The notes beneath the pieces were generated by a model. That model saw only the letters and a list, made by a program, of their open reading frames with translations. It made no database searches and was not told where the DNA came from. A DNA stretch of 9,578 nt from JAGOBX01 sp036733285 (GTDB lineage Bacteria > JAGOBX01), in NCBI GenBank assembly GCA_036733285.1, contig DAINAU010000160.1:1-9578 (forward strand), read 5' to 3'. Shown in pieces: positions 1-6,375 of the stretch (positions within the stretch are counted from its first letter, which is position 1; each line of letters opens with the position of its first letter). Made by a program: the position numbers and the translations under genes.

Positions 1-2
1 GA

Positions 3-56
3 ACAGTTAGAGTTGCCTTGGGATTTGTAAATTTTTTTTGGACAGCAGTGATATGA
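3..56 (+). CDS. End of an upstream hydrophobic reading frame, cut by the window edge
   Basis: From position 3 this frame reads TVRVALGFVNFFWTAVI and stops at TGA 54-56. The peptide is strongly hydrophobic and looks like most of one membrane helix. Its stop overlaps the ATG at 53-55 of the next gene (ATGA), the usual layout of translationally coupled genes. It could be the C-terminus of a separate upstream membrane protein. It could also be the missing first membrane helix of the GT87-like gene, separated from it by a frameshift in the eight-T run at 32-39. Only 17 codons are visible, so neither reading can be proved here. Confidence 0.35.
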   Translation, partial: TVRVALGFVNFFWTAVI

Positions 57-1195
57 ATTATTTTATCTACAAAGAGGGTTTTGGATTTTCTGATTTAACT
101 TGTTTCACTGAAGCTTTAAAATATGCGGTTCAATCCGGTTGCAGTCCGTATTTCAAATCTTACGCCGGTTCGTCGATAACCGGTTCCGGTTTTTATTATA
201 GTCCTGCATTTCTGAGTTATGTCAGTTTATTTGTAAAATCCGATTATTCGGCGAACTTAAATTTATATTTGTTTTTGAATATCTTTTATCTGATAGCCGC
301 GTTTGCAGTCTGGATCAGATTATGCGGACTTTTGAATAAAAACGCTATAATCAGTCTTTTGTTTCTTTTAATCATAACCCATTTCCACCCCGGTATAATC
401 TGGAATGCTGCCGCGGCAAATAATAATGAACTTTCTTTTCTTTTTGCAACTTTATCCTGTTATTTTTTTGTTAAAGAAAAAAATTTCTTTTCCGGTTTAT
501 TTTTAGCGCTCTTATTTTTGATTAAAATTCATTTTACTTTTTTTTATGTTTTTTTTCTGTTTGCTTTTTTTAAAAATAAAAAATTCAAACCGATTCTTTT
601 AAGCGGCGCCGGTTTTTTCTTGGTTGTTATGATTGCGATCCTGATTGTTCAATTTCCAGTCGAATGGTGGAAAGACTGGTTGAAATTTATTTATTACAGA
701 TTTTCTTTAGCTGAAGCAAACGACAGAATCTTTATAGATCAGAGTTTCAGTAAATTCGGAAGCGTCGGGATTTTTTTAAGATATTTATCTTTAGCGTTTG
801 TTGTTTTATTTTCTTTAAAAACTGATTTGTCAAATAATAAAGATAAATTATTCCTTTGCGCTATTTCATTAGCCGCTATGATACTGTTTTTAAAAAACGC
901 TTGGATTCAATATGTGATATTTTTTATTCCGCTTCAGATAACCGCGTTGAATTATCTGACTTTTCCCAAATCCGGAATTTTAAACATAACCGCCGCGGTC
1001 TTTTTAACTCTCTCCCTGATATTTCTTAACGGACCTTTTCCAGACAATAAAACCGTAGTTTTGAAAACCCTGCAATCCGGAATTTTCAAGGATATAGCGC
1101 TTATTGTAATAAATAAAATCAGGGTATTCGGATTTTTATTTATTTTGGGTCTTGTCGCCGTTATGACTTTGATACAATACAAAAATCAAAAGTGA
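53..1195 (+). CDS. GT87-like polyprenol-phosphate-sugar-dependent membrane glycosyltransferase
   Basis: This is an integral membrane protein of about 380 residues with roughly nine hydrophobic helices, resembling the GT87/DUF2029 (PimE-like mannosyltransferase) GT-C family. Such enzymes move a sugar from a polyprenyl-phosphate carrier to an acceptor on the outer face of the membrane. Numbered from the ATG at 53, family-like marks are an early Asp in FSDL (D14, the position of the catalytic Asp in the first outer loop), GCSPY (29-33), FYYSP (47-51), an Asn-rich AAANNNEL segment (about 120-127), a helix ending in LIK (K158) and DQSFSK (229-234). I chose ATG 53 because it overlaps the upstream TGA (ATGA); a TTG at 38 is an alternative five codons earlier. 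An in-frame stop at 8-10 prevents further extension. The family normally has a membrane helix before the catalytic Asp, and this reading frame lacks one. It may therefore be a frameshifted or 5'-incomplete gene. The family call is good; acceptor and donor sugar are unknown. Confidence 0.78.
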   Translation: MNYFIYKEGFGFSDLTCFTEALKYAVQSGCSPYFKSYAGSSITGSGFYYSPAFLSYVSLFVKSDYSANLNLYLFLNIFYLIAAFAVWIRLCGLLNKNAIISLLFLLIITHFHPGIIWNAAAANNNELSFLFATLSCYFFVKEKNFFSGLFLALLFLIKIHFTFFYVFFLFAFFKNKKFKPILLSGAGFFLVVMIAILIVQFPVEWWKDWLKFIYYRFSLAEANDRIFIDQSFSKFGSVGIFLRYLSLAFVVLFSLKTDLSNNKDKLFLCAISLAAMILFLKNAWIQYVIFFIPLQITALNYLTFPKSGILNITAAVFLTLSLIFLNGPFPDNKTVVLKTLQSGIFKDIALIVINKIRVFGFLFILGLVAVMTLIQYKNQK

Positions 1196-1270
1196 TTTGT
1201 ATAATTTTATTTTTTGTTGAAATTGTTACGAACGACCCTGAAAGTTGCATCAAGTTGCAAAGAGCGTAGA

Positions 1271-1299
1271 ATTTCACATAGCCGTTGTGAAATCAACGG
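1271..1299. repeat. Two overlapping, mutually exclusive hairpins
   Basis: ATTTCACA (1271-1278) is the exact reverse complement of TGTGAAAT (1286-1293), an 8-bp stem with a 7-base loop. CCGTTG (1282-1287) is the exact reverse complement of CAACGG (1294-1299), a 6-bp stem with a 6-base loop. The two share bases 1282-1293, so only one can form at a time. Function unknown; this may simply be part of a dispersed repeat. Confidence 0.6.
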
Positions 1300-1321
1300 A
1301 AAAAGAAATGATTTAAGTTAG

Positions 1322-1338
1322 CGACCCTGAAAGGGTCG
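1322..1338. repeat. Hairpin module copy 1 (inverted orientation)
   Basis: CGACCCT (1322-1328) and AGGGTCG (1332-1338) form a perfect 7-bp stem with a GAA loop. On the - strand it reads AAATTCGACCCTTTCAGG, followed by GTCG, which aligns with the two copies downstream on the + strand. Confidence 0.75.
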
Positions 1339-1360
1339 AATTTCAAAACAGTATAAAATT

Positions 1361-1379
1361 CAACCCTTATTCAGGGTTG
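1361..1379. repeat. Hairpin module copy 2
   Basis: CAACCCT (1361-1367) and AGGGTTG (1373-1379) form a perfect 7-bp stem with a TATTC loop, preceded by TAAAATT. Relative to copy 1, one G-C stem pair is replaced by A-T on both arms. Confidence 0.75.
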
Positions 1380-1418
1380 GATACGCAAGTGTTTTTATAC
1401 CGCAGTTTATTTAAAATT

Positions 1419-1435
1419 CAACGCTTTCAGCGTTG
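1419..1435. repeat. Hairpin module copy 3
   Basis: CAACGCT (1419-1425) and AGCGTTG (1429-1435) form a perfect 7-bp stem with a TTC loop, again preceded by TAAAATT. Relative to copy 2, one C-G stem pair is flipped to G-C on both arms, so pairing is kept. Confidence 0.75.
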
Positions 1436-1461
1436 TTATACCGAACCGCTGTCAAAATTAC

Positions 1462-1483
1462 TAAACCGAAATGGTTCGGTTTA
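1462..1483. repeat. 9-bp stem-loop near the end of the GT-C gene
   Basis: TAAACCGAA (1462-1470) and TTCGGTTTA (1475-1483) form a perfect 9-bp stem with an ATGG loop. GAACC at 1443-1447 could compete for part of the 3' arm. On the - strand it lies downstream of the GT-C gene and is followed by GTAATTTTG, only a weak U tract, so a terminator role is possible but not convincing. Confidence 0.55.
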
Positions 1484-1539
1484 ATACTAATCCGCCGTTC
1501 TAAAATTTTTTTTCATAATTTTGAAAGCGGATTAGTATT
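1483..1539. repeat. 13-bp inverted repeat covering the stop codon of the GT-C gene
   Basis: AATACTAATCCGC (1483-1495) is the exact reverse complement of GCGGATTAGTATT (1527-1539). The 31-base loop contains further A/T-rich pairing (AAAATT near 1502-1507 with AATTTT near 1517-1522). The right arm includes two bases of the TAA stop codon (1538-1540, - strand). In - strand mRNA it would form the first structure after the coding sequence, so a role in 3'-end formation or mRNA stability is plausible, though no U tract follows directly. Confidence 0.65.
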
Positions 1540-3769
1540 ATTTGCAACAATAATATTTTTTTAGTTTTTTTATTTCCGAAATCATTTGACCGGTTTCGAA
1601 TCCAACGGTTTGCAAAAATTCATATTCGTCAATCATATAGTCGTATTCGCGATTTTTATAATAAATATTTAGAATTCTCGATTTATCCCATTTATTCTTC
1701 TCCAATTCTTCAAGCAGATTTAAAGGAGATTTTCCTTTTGCAACCGACGCGTTAATTTTATATAAAAAAGAACCGTGTTTAAAATATTCAAGCGATATAT
1801 GTTTTTTCCAGAATTCGTCGAATACAATTCTGTCTTTCCGGTTCCAATAAAACGTATTATACGAAGGATTTACTCGCATCGCTTCCCAATAATTTATCAG
1901 CAAATGAGTTATGCCGCTTTGCCTAATTTTTTCATATAAATCATTCGCGTCAACCGCGTTTTTTATAAACTCCATTAAAGGCTGCTTATTAAGTTCTACC
2001 GAATATCCGGCATATTTATTCTTGATGTAGTATCCTCTGCTTTCTCCGACAAGCATTATTTTCGATTTGGAATCAAGATTCGAGTTTGCCCATTCTATAG
2101 TTTTATAACAATATCTTGGAAACAACATTTTCGGTTTTGAAAGATAATCGCTTAACGATATTTTTTTTTGAAAATATTCCGCAACTCTGATATTTTCAAA
2201 TAGCATAAGATTATTAAAAAAAAACGACAAGAGTATTATAAAAAATGCCGGAATGAAAATAATTTTATTTTTTTCAGCGGTTAAACAAACGCAAAAACTT
2301 GTAATTGCCGACAAAATCACAGTCGCCGGCATAAGAAGTCTGTAATCGCCAAGACCTCCGGCATACCAGAAAAAATAAGAAACGCCAAACCCGAATAGCA
2401 GAATAGCCGCGTTTGTTTCGCGTCGGACAAATACTAAAACCGCAAGCGGTAAAAACGCTAAAAAAAGAATTCCGCCTTCGCTATTCGACATAGTCAAATC
2501 CCAGAATGAATAAAAAAACTTTTGAAAAGAAAATGAAAAGATTTTAGATTTCAAATTTAAAATATTTTTGCTTACTCCGGTTTCCGCAAGATTTTCGTTA
2601 TTGAAAACATCGGATAAAAACGGATAAACCGGATTTCCGGTATTCCAAAAATTTTTCAAAAACCATGGAGCCATTATTAAAAAAATAATTGCGGCGGATT
2701 TCAATAAACAAATCGAAACGCGTTTAAATTTCAAATCCGGCATTTTAAACAAGTAGAAGCTCAAAACGGCGAATAATCCGGCTACAGAAAAAAAAGCGGT
2801 ATATTTTACGCCCATCGTCAAACCTAAAAAAATCGAACTGATATAAAAAAATTCAATTTTGTTTTTGCGCGATAAATTTAAAGCCGCCGAGAGCGCCGCC
2901 GTAAAAAAAAACGTCGAAGCGACGTCGTTGCCGCTATGCCATGAATTAAAGGAAACCGTATCCTGAGAATAAAAAAAAAGAACTGCTGTTAATCCCGAAT
3001 ATTTTAATTTAAAACTTTTTGAAACTCCGCAATATATGAGCATAAGAGTAGATAAACCCATAATAAAATGAAGCATTTTTGCCGTTGTTGCATCGCCCTG
3101 AATTAATGCCGTTAAATAAAGCATTTGCTGCAGAGAAGGAAAATTCGAATGCGCGATATACGGTATATTTATAATCCGATTATGCTCCAGATATATTTTA
3201 GGAACCGCAAGATGATAAACAAGCGCGTCGTAAAAAATTTCCGGCGAATAAACCATAATAAAATTCAAAACTATGAAAAGAGATAAAATAATTAGTATAA
3301 AAAGTGAAATCAAATCGACTTTCGGTTTGACTTTGAATATAAAATCGGTTAACGGAAATTTCCATAGACAAACCGCGAACAATATTAAAAAAAAAATAGT
3401 CAAAGGAATTTTATACAATAATCCCGCTAATCCCGCAAATAATATGGAATAGCCGAGCGCTCCAAAACCGGTCGCGAGTCTGTAGATATTTTTTTCCATT
3501 AAATCAAGTTCGGTTTCTATATTGAATATTTTAAACAGTATTCCGCCTATTCTATAAGATATGACGCACATTATTAAAACAATTATTAAAGACGGGGTTT
3601 TTGAAAAGAAAAAACTTTGAATATTCAAAATCGCCGAGAAAAACGAAAGCGCGGGTTTTAGCGGAGCCGCGAAATCGCGGAATTTAAAATAATTATAAAC
3701 CGAAAAAAAAATCCATGCGACAAGAAAAAAAATCGCGGGATAGAAAAATCTTTTATAAAAATTCCGCAT
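1538..3769 (-). CDS. GT39/ArnT-like GT-C family membrane glycosyltransferase
   Basis: This 743-residue protein has about 12 hydrophobic helices between residues 8 and 520 and a soluble, probably outer-face domain from about 525 to the end. The pattern is that of GT-C glycosyltransferases using polyprenyl-phosphate sugars. Visible family-like marks are YDALVYHLAVP with D181 in the first large outer loop (likely catalytic), NFPSLQQMLY (209-218), SGND with D282, a helix ending in GVKYT (320-324), PWFLKNFWNTGNPVYPF (368-384) and GLGDYRLLMP (472-481). The tail has IEWANSNLD (558-566), KIMLVGESRGYY (570-581) and THLLINY (621-627), typical of the C-terminal soluble part of these proteins. ATG 3767-3769 has only a weak GGAA upstream. 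It lies 25 bases after wecA on the same strand, so it is probably co-transcribed and acts on the glycan WecA starts. Donor and acceptor are unknown; an oligosaccharide polymerase or ligase is less likely given the D181 loop. Confidence 0.8.
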   Translation of the reverse strand: MRNFYKRFFYPAIFFLVAWIFFSVYNYFKFRDFAAPLKPALSFFSAILNIQSFFFSKTPSLIIVLIMCVISYRIGGILFKIFNIETELDLMEKNIYRLATGFGALGYSILFAGLAGLLYKIPLTIFFLILFAVCLWKFPLTDFIFKVKPKVDLISLFILIILSLFIVLNFIMVYSPEIFYDALVYHLAVPKIYLEHNRIINIPYIAHSNFPSLQQMLYLTALIQGDATTAKMLHFIMGLSTLMLIYCGVSKSFKLKYSGLTAVLFFYSQDTVSFNSWHSGNDVASTFFFTAALSAALNLSRKNKIEFFYISSIFLGLTMGVKYTAFFSVAGLFAVLSFYLFKMPDLKFKRVSICLLKSAAIIFLIMAPWFLKNFWNTGNPVYPFLSDVFNNENLAETGVSKNILNLKSKIFSFSFQKFFYSFWDLTMSNSEGGILFLAFLPLAVLVFVRRETNAAILLFGFGVSYFFWYAGGLGDYRLLMPATVILSAITSFCVCLTAEKNKIIFIPAFFIILLSFFFNNLMLFENIRVAEYFQKKISLSDYLSKPKMLFPRYCYKTIEWANSNLDSKSKIMLVGESRGYYIKNKYAGYSVELNKQPLMEFIKNAVDANDLYEKIRQSGITHLLINYWEAMRVNPSYNTFYWNRKDRIVFDEFWKKHISLEYFKHGSFLYKINASVAKGKSPLNLLEELEKNKWDKSRILNIYYKNREYDYMIDEYEFLQTVGFETGQMISEIKKLKKYYCCK

Positions 3770-3794
3770 TGAGTTTTCCGGGTTAAATCGAATA

Positions 3795-4937
3795 TTAATT
3801 CTTATGAATAATATCGTTTTCCTTTTTTATAGACTCTTCTTTTTGACGAATATATATTTTAACCTCTTTTTTTCTTAAATACGAAGCTAAAATAAAAATG
3901 CTGAAAATGAAAAAAATAAGAAGCAGAAACGCCATTTGATTCGGAATTTTTAAAAAGGCGTATGCGATTACTCCGAAATAAACGCTTAAACCGTATAACA
4001 AAAGGAGAGTTTGCCTGTGAGACAAACCGACTTTCAGTAAACGGTGATGGATATGTTCCGAATCAGCGCTGAATATTTTATTGCCGCGTCTTGTCCGTCT
4101 TAAAATCGCGAATAACGTGTCATATACCGGCAGACCTACAGCCGCTATTGGAACCATCAACGCTATAGCCGTGGTGCTTTTATTAATTCCGGTTATGCCG
4201 ATAACCGACATTATAAAACCGATAACAAGACTTCCGGCGTCGCCCATAAAAATCGAAGCCGGCGGAAAATTATATTTTATAAATCCGGCTGCGGCTCCCA
4301 AAATGGAAACTGTTAAAATAGCCGACACTATATCTTCTGTCCCTCTGTTTAAAGCGATTATGAATAAAGTGGCGCTGCCGATTATTGTTATGCCTATTGC
4401 AAGACCGTCCATTCCGTCGATTAAATTTATGGCGTTAGTCAAGGAAATCACCCAAATAATCGTTAAAACAAAACTCACTGGCTCGGCAAGATTAATGGTT
4501 TCGCCGGTAATAGGATTTGTCAATAAATCAATTTTATAATCGTAATAAAACAGAATGATAGCCGGAACAATCTGAAGAAATAATTTTAAAAAAGGCGTTA
4601 AACTATACATATCGTCGAAAATACCTATCATAAGCATAAGTAGAGAACCCAATAATAATCCGGTATAATTCTTATAAGGCATCAGCTTATAAAAGGGCTC
4701 GATAGAATAGTAACAAAAAATTATTGTGGAAATAAATGCAGCGTATATCGCCAATCCGCCCATCAAAGGTCGTGGTTTATCGTGAAGTTTTCGTATATAA
4801 TCCGGTTTATCGACAAAACCGAATTTCAAAGAAAAAAAACGAGCTAACGGAGTTAACGCGAAAGAAATTATAAAAGCGATTACGCCGATAGAAATGTAAT
4901 TGAATAACGATAACGATAATTTTGAAAAATTTCCCAT
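3795..4937 (-). CDS. wecA: UDP-GlcNAc:undecaprenyl-phosphate GlcNAc-1-phosphate transferase (WecA/TagO family)
   Basis: This 380-residue polytopic membrane enzyme would transfer GlcNAc-1-phosphate from UDP-GlcNAc to undecaprenyl phosphate, the first step of many O-antigen, teichoic-acid-like and capsule pathways. Family motifs are all present in order: DKP (43-45), RKLHDKPRPLMGG (49-61), the metal-binding FDD (D108, D109), NAINLIDGMDGLA (168-180), FPPASIFMGDAGS (224-236, D233) and the cytoplasmic loop RRTRRGNKIF followed by SEHIHHRLL (293-301). The HIHHRLL motif separates WecA/TagO from MraY, so a peptidoglycan MraY role is unlikely. Eleven or so helices and the length fit the family; the charged tail (about 355-380) is cytoplasmic-like. 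ATG 4935-4937 is the only sensible start, with no in-frame alternative nearby. It has no Shine-Dalgarno sequence and sits about 10 bases after a -10 box, suggesting a leaderless mRNA. The gene is first in an operon with the GT-C gene downstream. The exact glycan product is unknown. Confidence 0.93.
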   Translation of the reverse strand: MGNFSKLSLSLFNYISIGVIAFIISFALTPLARFFSLKFGFVDKPDYIRKLHDKPRPLMGGLAIYAAFISTIIFCYYSIEPFYKLMPYKNYTGLLLGSLLMLMIGIFDDMYSLTPFLKLFLQIVPAIILFYYDYKIDLLTNPITGETINLAEPVSFVLTIIWVISLTNAINLIDGMDGLAIGITIIGSATLFIIALNRGTEDIVSAILTVSILGAAAGFIKYNFPPASIFMGDAGSLVIGFIMSVIGITGINKSTTAIALMVPIAAVGLPVYDTLFAILRRTRRGNKIFSADSEHIHHRLLKVGLSHRQTLLLLYGLSVYFGVIAYAFLKIPNQMAFLLLIFFIFSIFILASYLRKKEVKIYIRQKEESIKKENDIIHKN

Positions 4938-4946
4938 TTATATTTA

Positions 4947-4975
4947 ACTATAATTTATAAGAATTTAAAAGTCAA
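4947..4975 (-). promoter_or_regulatory. Sigma70-type promoter for the wecA operon
   Basis: On the - strand, TTGACT (4975-4970) and TATAGT (4952-4947) are separated by exactly 17 bases, each one mismatch from the TTGACA/TATAAT consensus. The expected start of transcription is around 4939-4941, only 2-4 bases before the wecA ATG (4937-4935). Confidence 0.7.
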
Positions 4976-5059
4976 GAATCAAAATTTAATTTCCAAATTG
5001 AATCTCGTATGAAAATATTTTTTTTATTAGAAGTCTCGTTGCTATTCGGCTACTTTTTT

Positions 5060-5170
5060 AAACCGTTAAAACGGTTTTGGTTTTGGGATTATTTTCATAA
5101 ACTCCGCAATTAATTACGGAAAATTATAAAAATCAAATCGTTATTTACTAACCGTTTTAACGGTTTTTTT
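5060..5170. repeat. Three palindromes in a symmetrical block
   Basis: Within the 286-base gap between malic enzyme and wecA, AACCGTTAAAACGGTT (5061-5076, extending to 5060-5077) and AACCGTTTTAACGGTT (5150-5165) are exact reverse complements of each other, and each is itself a palindrome. Between them, TCCGCAATTAATTACGGA (5103-5120) is an 18-base palindrome with one mismatched pair. The right copy runs into seven T (5164-5170), so it would be an intrinsic terminator on the + strand, but no + strand gene lies upstream. For - strand transcripts neither hairpin has a U tract, so their role in ending the alaS-malic enzyme message is uncertain. The layout resembles a small non-coding mobile element or REP-type unit. 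I see no gene in the rest of this gap. Confidence 0.65.
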
Positions 5171-5223
5171 ATAAATAAATTTGAATAGTAACAAAGTCTC
5201 TGCGATTATACGATTCGGAAAAA

Positions 5224-6363
5224 TCATTTTATTAAAACCGATTCCGCCACCGCGTCTGAAACTCCCTTATCAAAAACCGACGGAAGTATTTTGTCAACTG
5301 ATAATATATCAGGTTTCACAAGATTGGCTATGGCTTCCGCCGCTTTGATTTTAATTTTATCAGTCGCAGTTCTAATTTTATATTTCAACAATCCTTTAAA
5401 GATTCCCGGAAAACATAATACGTTGTTTATCTGATTCGGGTAATCGCTTCTGCCCGAACCGACTATATACGCGCCGTAAAGTTTAGCTGTTTCCGGCATT
5501 ATTTCAGGAACCGGATTAGCCATTGCAAACACCGCGGGTTTATCGTTCATTTTTTTTATCCATTCCGGTTTTACTATATTTCCGGCGGATACTCCGATAA
5601 AAACATCGGTTCCTTCAAACCCTTTTTCCAAATCTCCTTTTATCAATTCATTATTCGTTTTCAAACTCAATTCTTCAAGATACGGATCCATCCCTTTTTT
5701 TCTTCCCTTATAAATAATTCCGTATTTATCAGCCGCCATAATATTTTTGATTCCGTATTTTAAAAGCAAATTGATTATCGAGGTTCCAGCCGCTCCGGCT
5801 CCAATCACAAACGCTTTGATTTTGTCTTTTTTCTTTTTTGTTAGTTTCAATGAATTAATGACGGCGGCAAGGACAACTACGGCGGTTCCGTGCTGATCGT
5901 CGTGAAAAACAGGGATATCGAGTCGTTTTATTAATTCCCGTTCGATATAAAAACATCTCGGCGCGGATATATCTTCAAGATTAATTCCGCCAAATACCGG
6001 AGCAATATTAACGACGGTTTGAATTATCTCATCCGGATTTTGAGTCGCGAGACAAATTGGAAACGCGTCGATTCCCGCAAACTCTTTGAATAAAGCGCAT
6101 TTTCCTTCCATAACAGGCATGGCGCCGTAATGTCCTATATTTCCAAGTCCAAGCACCGCGCTGCCGTCGCTGACTACCGCCACCATATTATTTTTTATGG
6201 TATAATCGTATACGTTTTTTTTCGACGCGATAACTTTTTTGCAGACCTCGGCTACTCCCGGAGTATATACGCAGGATAAAATATCTTTATTTTTAATCTT
6301 AGTCTTACAGTTTATTTCAAGTTTTCCGTTTTTATGTAATTCAAAAATTCTTTTAGAGTTCAT
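5224..6363 (-). CDS. Malic enzyme, short bacterial NAD(P)-dependent form
   Basis: This 379-residue cytoplasmic enzyme would oxidatively decarboxylate malate to pyruvate and CO2, making NADH or NADPH. It lacks the phosphotransacetylase-like tail of long MaeB proteins. Catalytic marks are YTPGVAEVC (Y33), VSDGSAVLGLGNIG (64-77), MEGKCALFK (K88), the metal-binding NLEDISAPRCFYIE (E130, D131) and VFHDDQHGTA (152-161). The Rossmann part has VIGAGAAG (186-193), an acidic D212 after the second strand (which would favour NAD over NADP), ANPVPEI (282-288) and GRSDYPNQINNVLCFPG (304-320). ATG 6361-6363 fits the family N-terminus. It has no Shine-Dalgarno site and lies 12 bases after the alaS stop, so translation probably depends on ribosomes finishing alaS. 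Cofactor and metabolic direction are inference. All key residues are present, so it should be active. Confidence 0.94.
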   Translation of the reverse strand: MNSKRIFELHKNGKLEINCKTKIKNKDILSCVYTPGVAEVCKKVIASKKNVYDYTIKNNMVAVVSDGSAVLGLGNIGHYGAMPVMEGKCALFKEFAGIDAFPICLATQNPDEIIQTVVNIAPVFGGINLEDISAPRCFYIERELIKRLDIPVFHDDQHGTAVVVLAAVINSLKLTKKKKDKIKAFVIGAGAAGTSIINLLLKYGIKNIMAADKYGIIYKGRKKGMDPYLEELSLKTNNELIKGDLEKGFEGTDVFIGVSAGNIVKPEWIKKMNDKPAVFAMANPVPEIMPETAKLYGAYIVGSGRSDYPNQINNVLCFPGIFKGLLKYKIRTATDKIKIKAAEAIANLVKPDILSVDKILPSVFDKGVSDAVAESVLIK

Positions 6364-6375
6364 AATAATTACTAA

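Larger units (their letters stand above)
1196..1537. other. Convergent intergenic region packed with inverted repeats
   Basis: These 342 bases lie between two convergent genes. I see no coding potential here: stops are dense in all frames. Instead there are at least seven inverted repeats, listed separately where clear. The stretch starts with a T-rich run (1201-1216) just after the + strand stop, then a degenerate copy of the CGACCCTGAAAG module at 1233-1244 whose 3' arm is replaced by TTGCATCAAGTTGCAA (1245-1260), itself partly palindromic. No hairpin is directly followed by a good U tract, so the region does not look like an ordinary pair of intrinsic terminators, although it may still stop converging transcripts. 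Confidence 0.7.

Noticed and set aside
952..1182. - strand open frame inside the GT87-like gene
   Set aside because: It is antisense to a consistent membrane-protein frame, has no recognisable domain and is rich in residues expected from the reverse strand.
1183..1216. Intrinsic terminator after the + strand gene
   Set aside because: AAATCA and TGATTT form only a weak A/T-rich 6-bp stem overlapping the stop codon, and the T-rich stretch after it is interrupted. It is not strong enough to list.
1233..1539. CRISPR array
   Set aside because: The repeated units are short palindromes of varying sequence with irregular spacing and mixed orientation. There are no identical direct repeats with uniform spacers and no cas genes.
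4081..4539. 152-codon open frame on the + strand inside wecA
   Set aside because: It is antisense to an intact, motif-complete wecA, has no recognisable domain and no ribosome binding site. Its openness follows from the codon composition of the real gene.
5150..5170. Terminator of the alaS-malic enzyme transcript
   Set aside because: The T run lies on the wrong side of the hairpin for - strand transcription; it would work only for + strand RNA.
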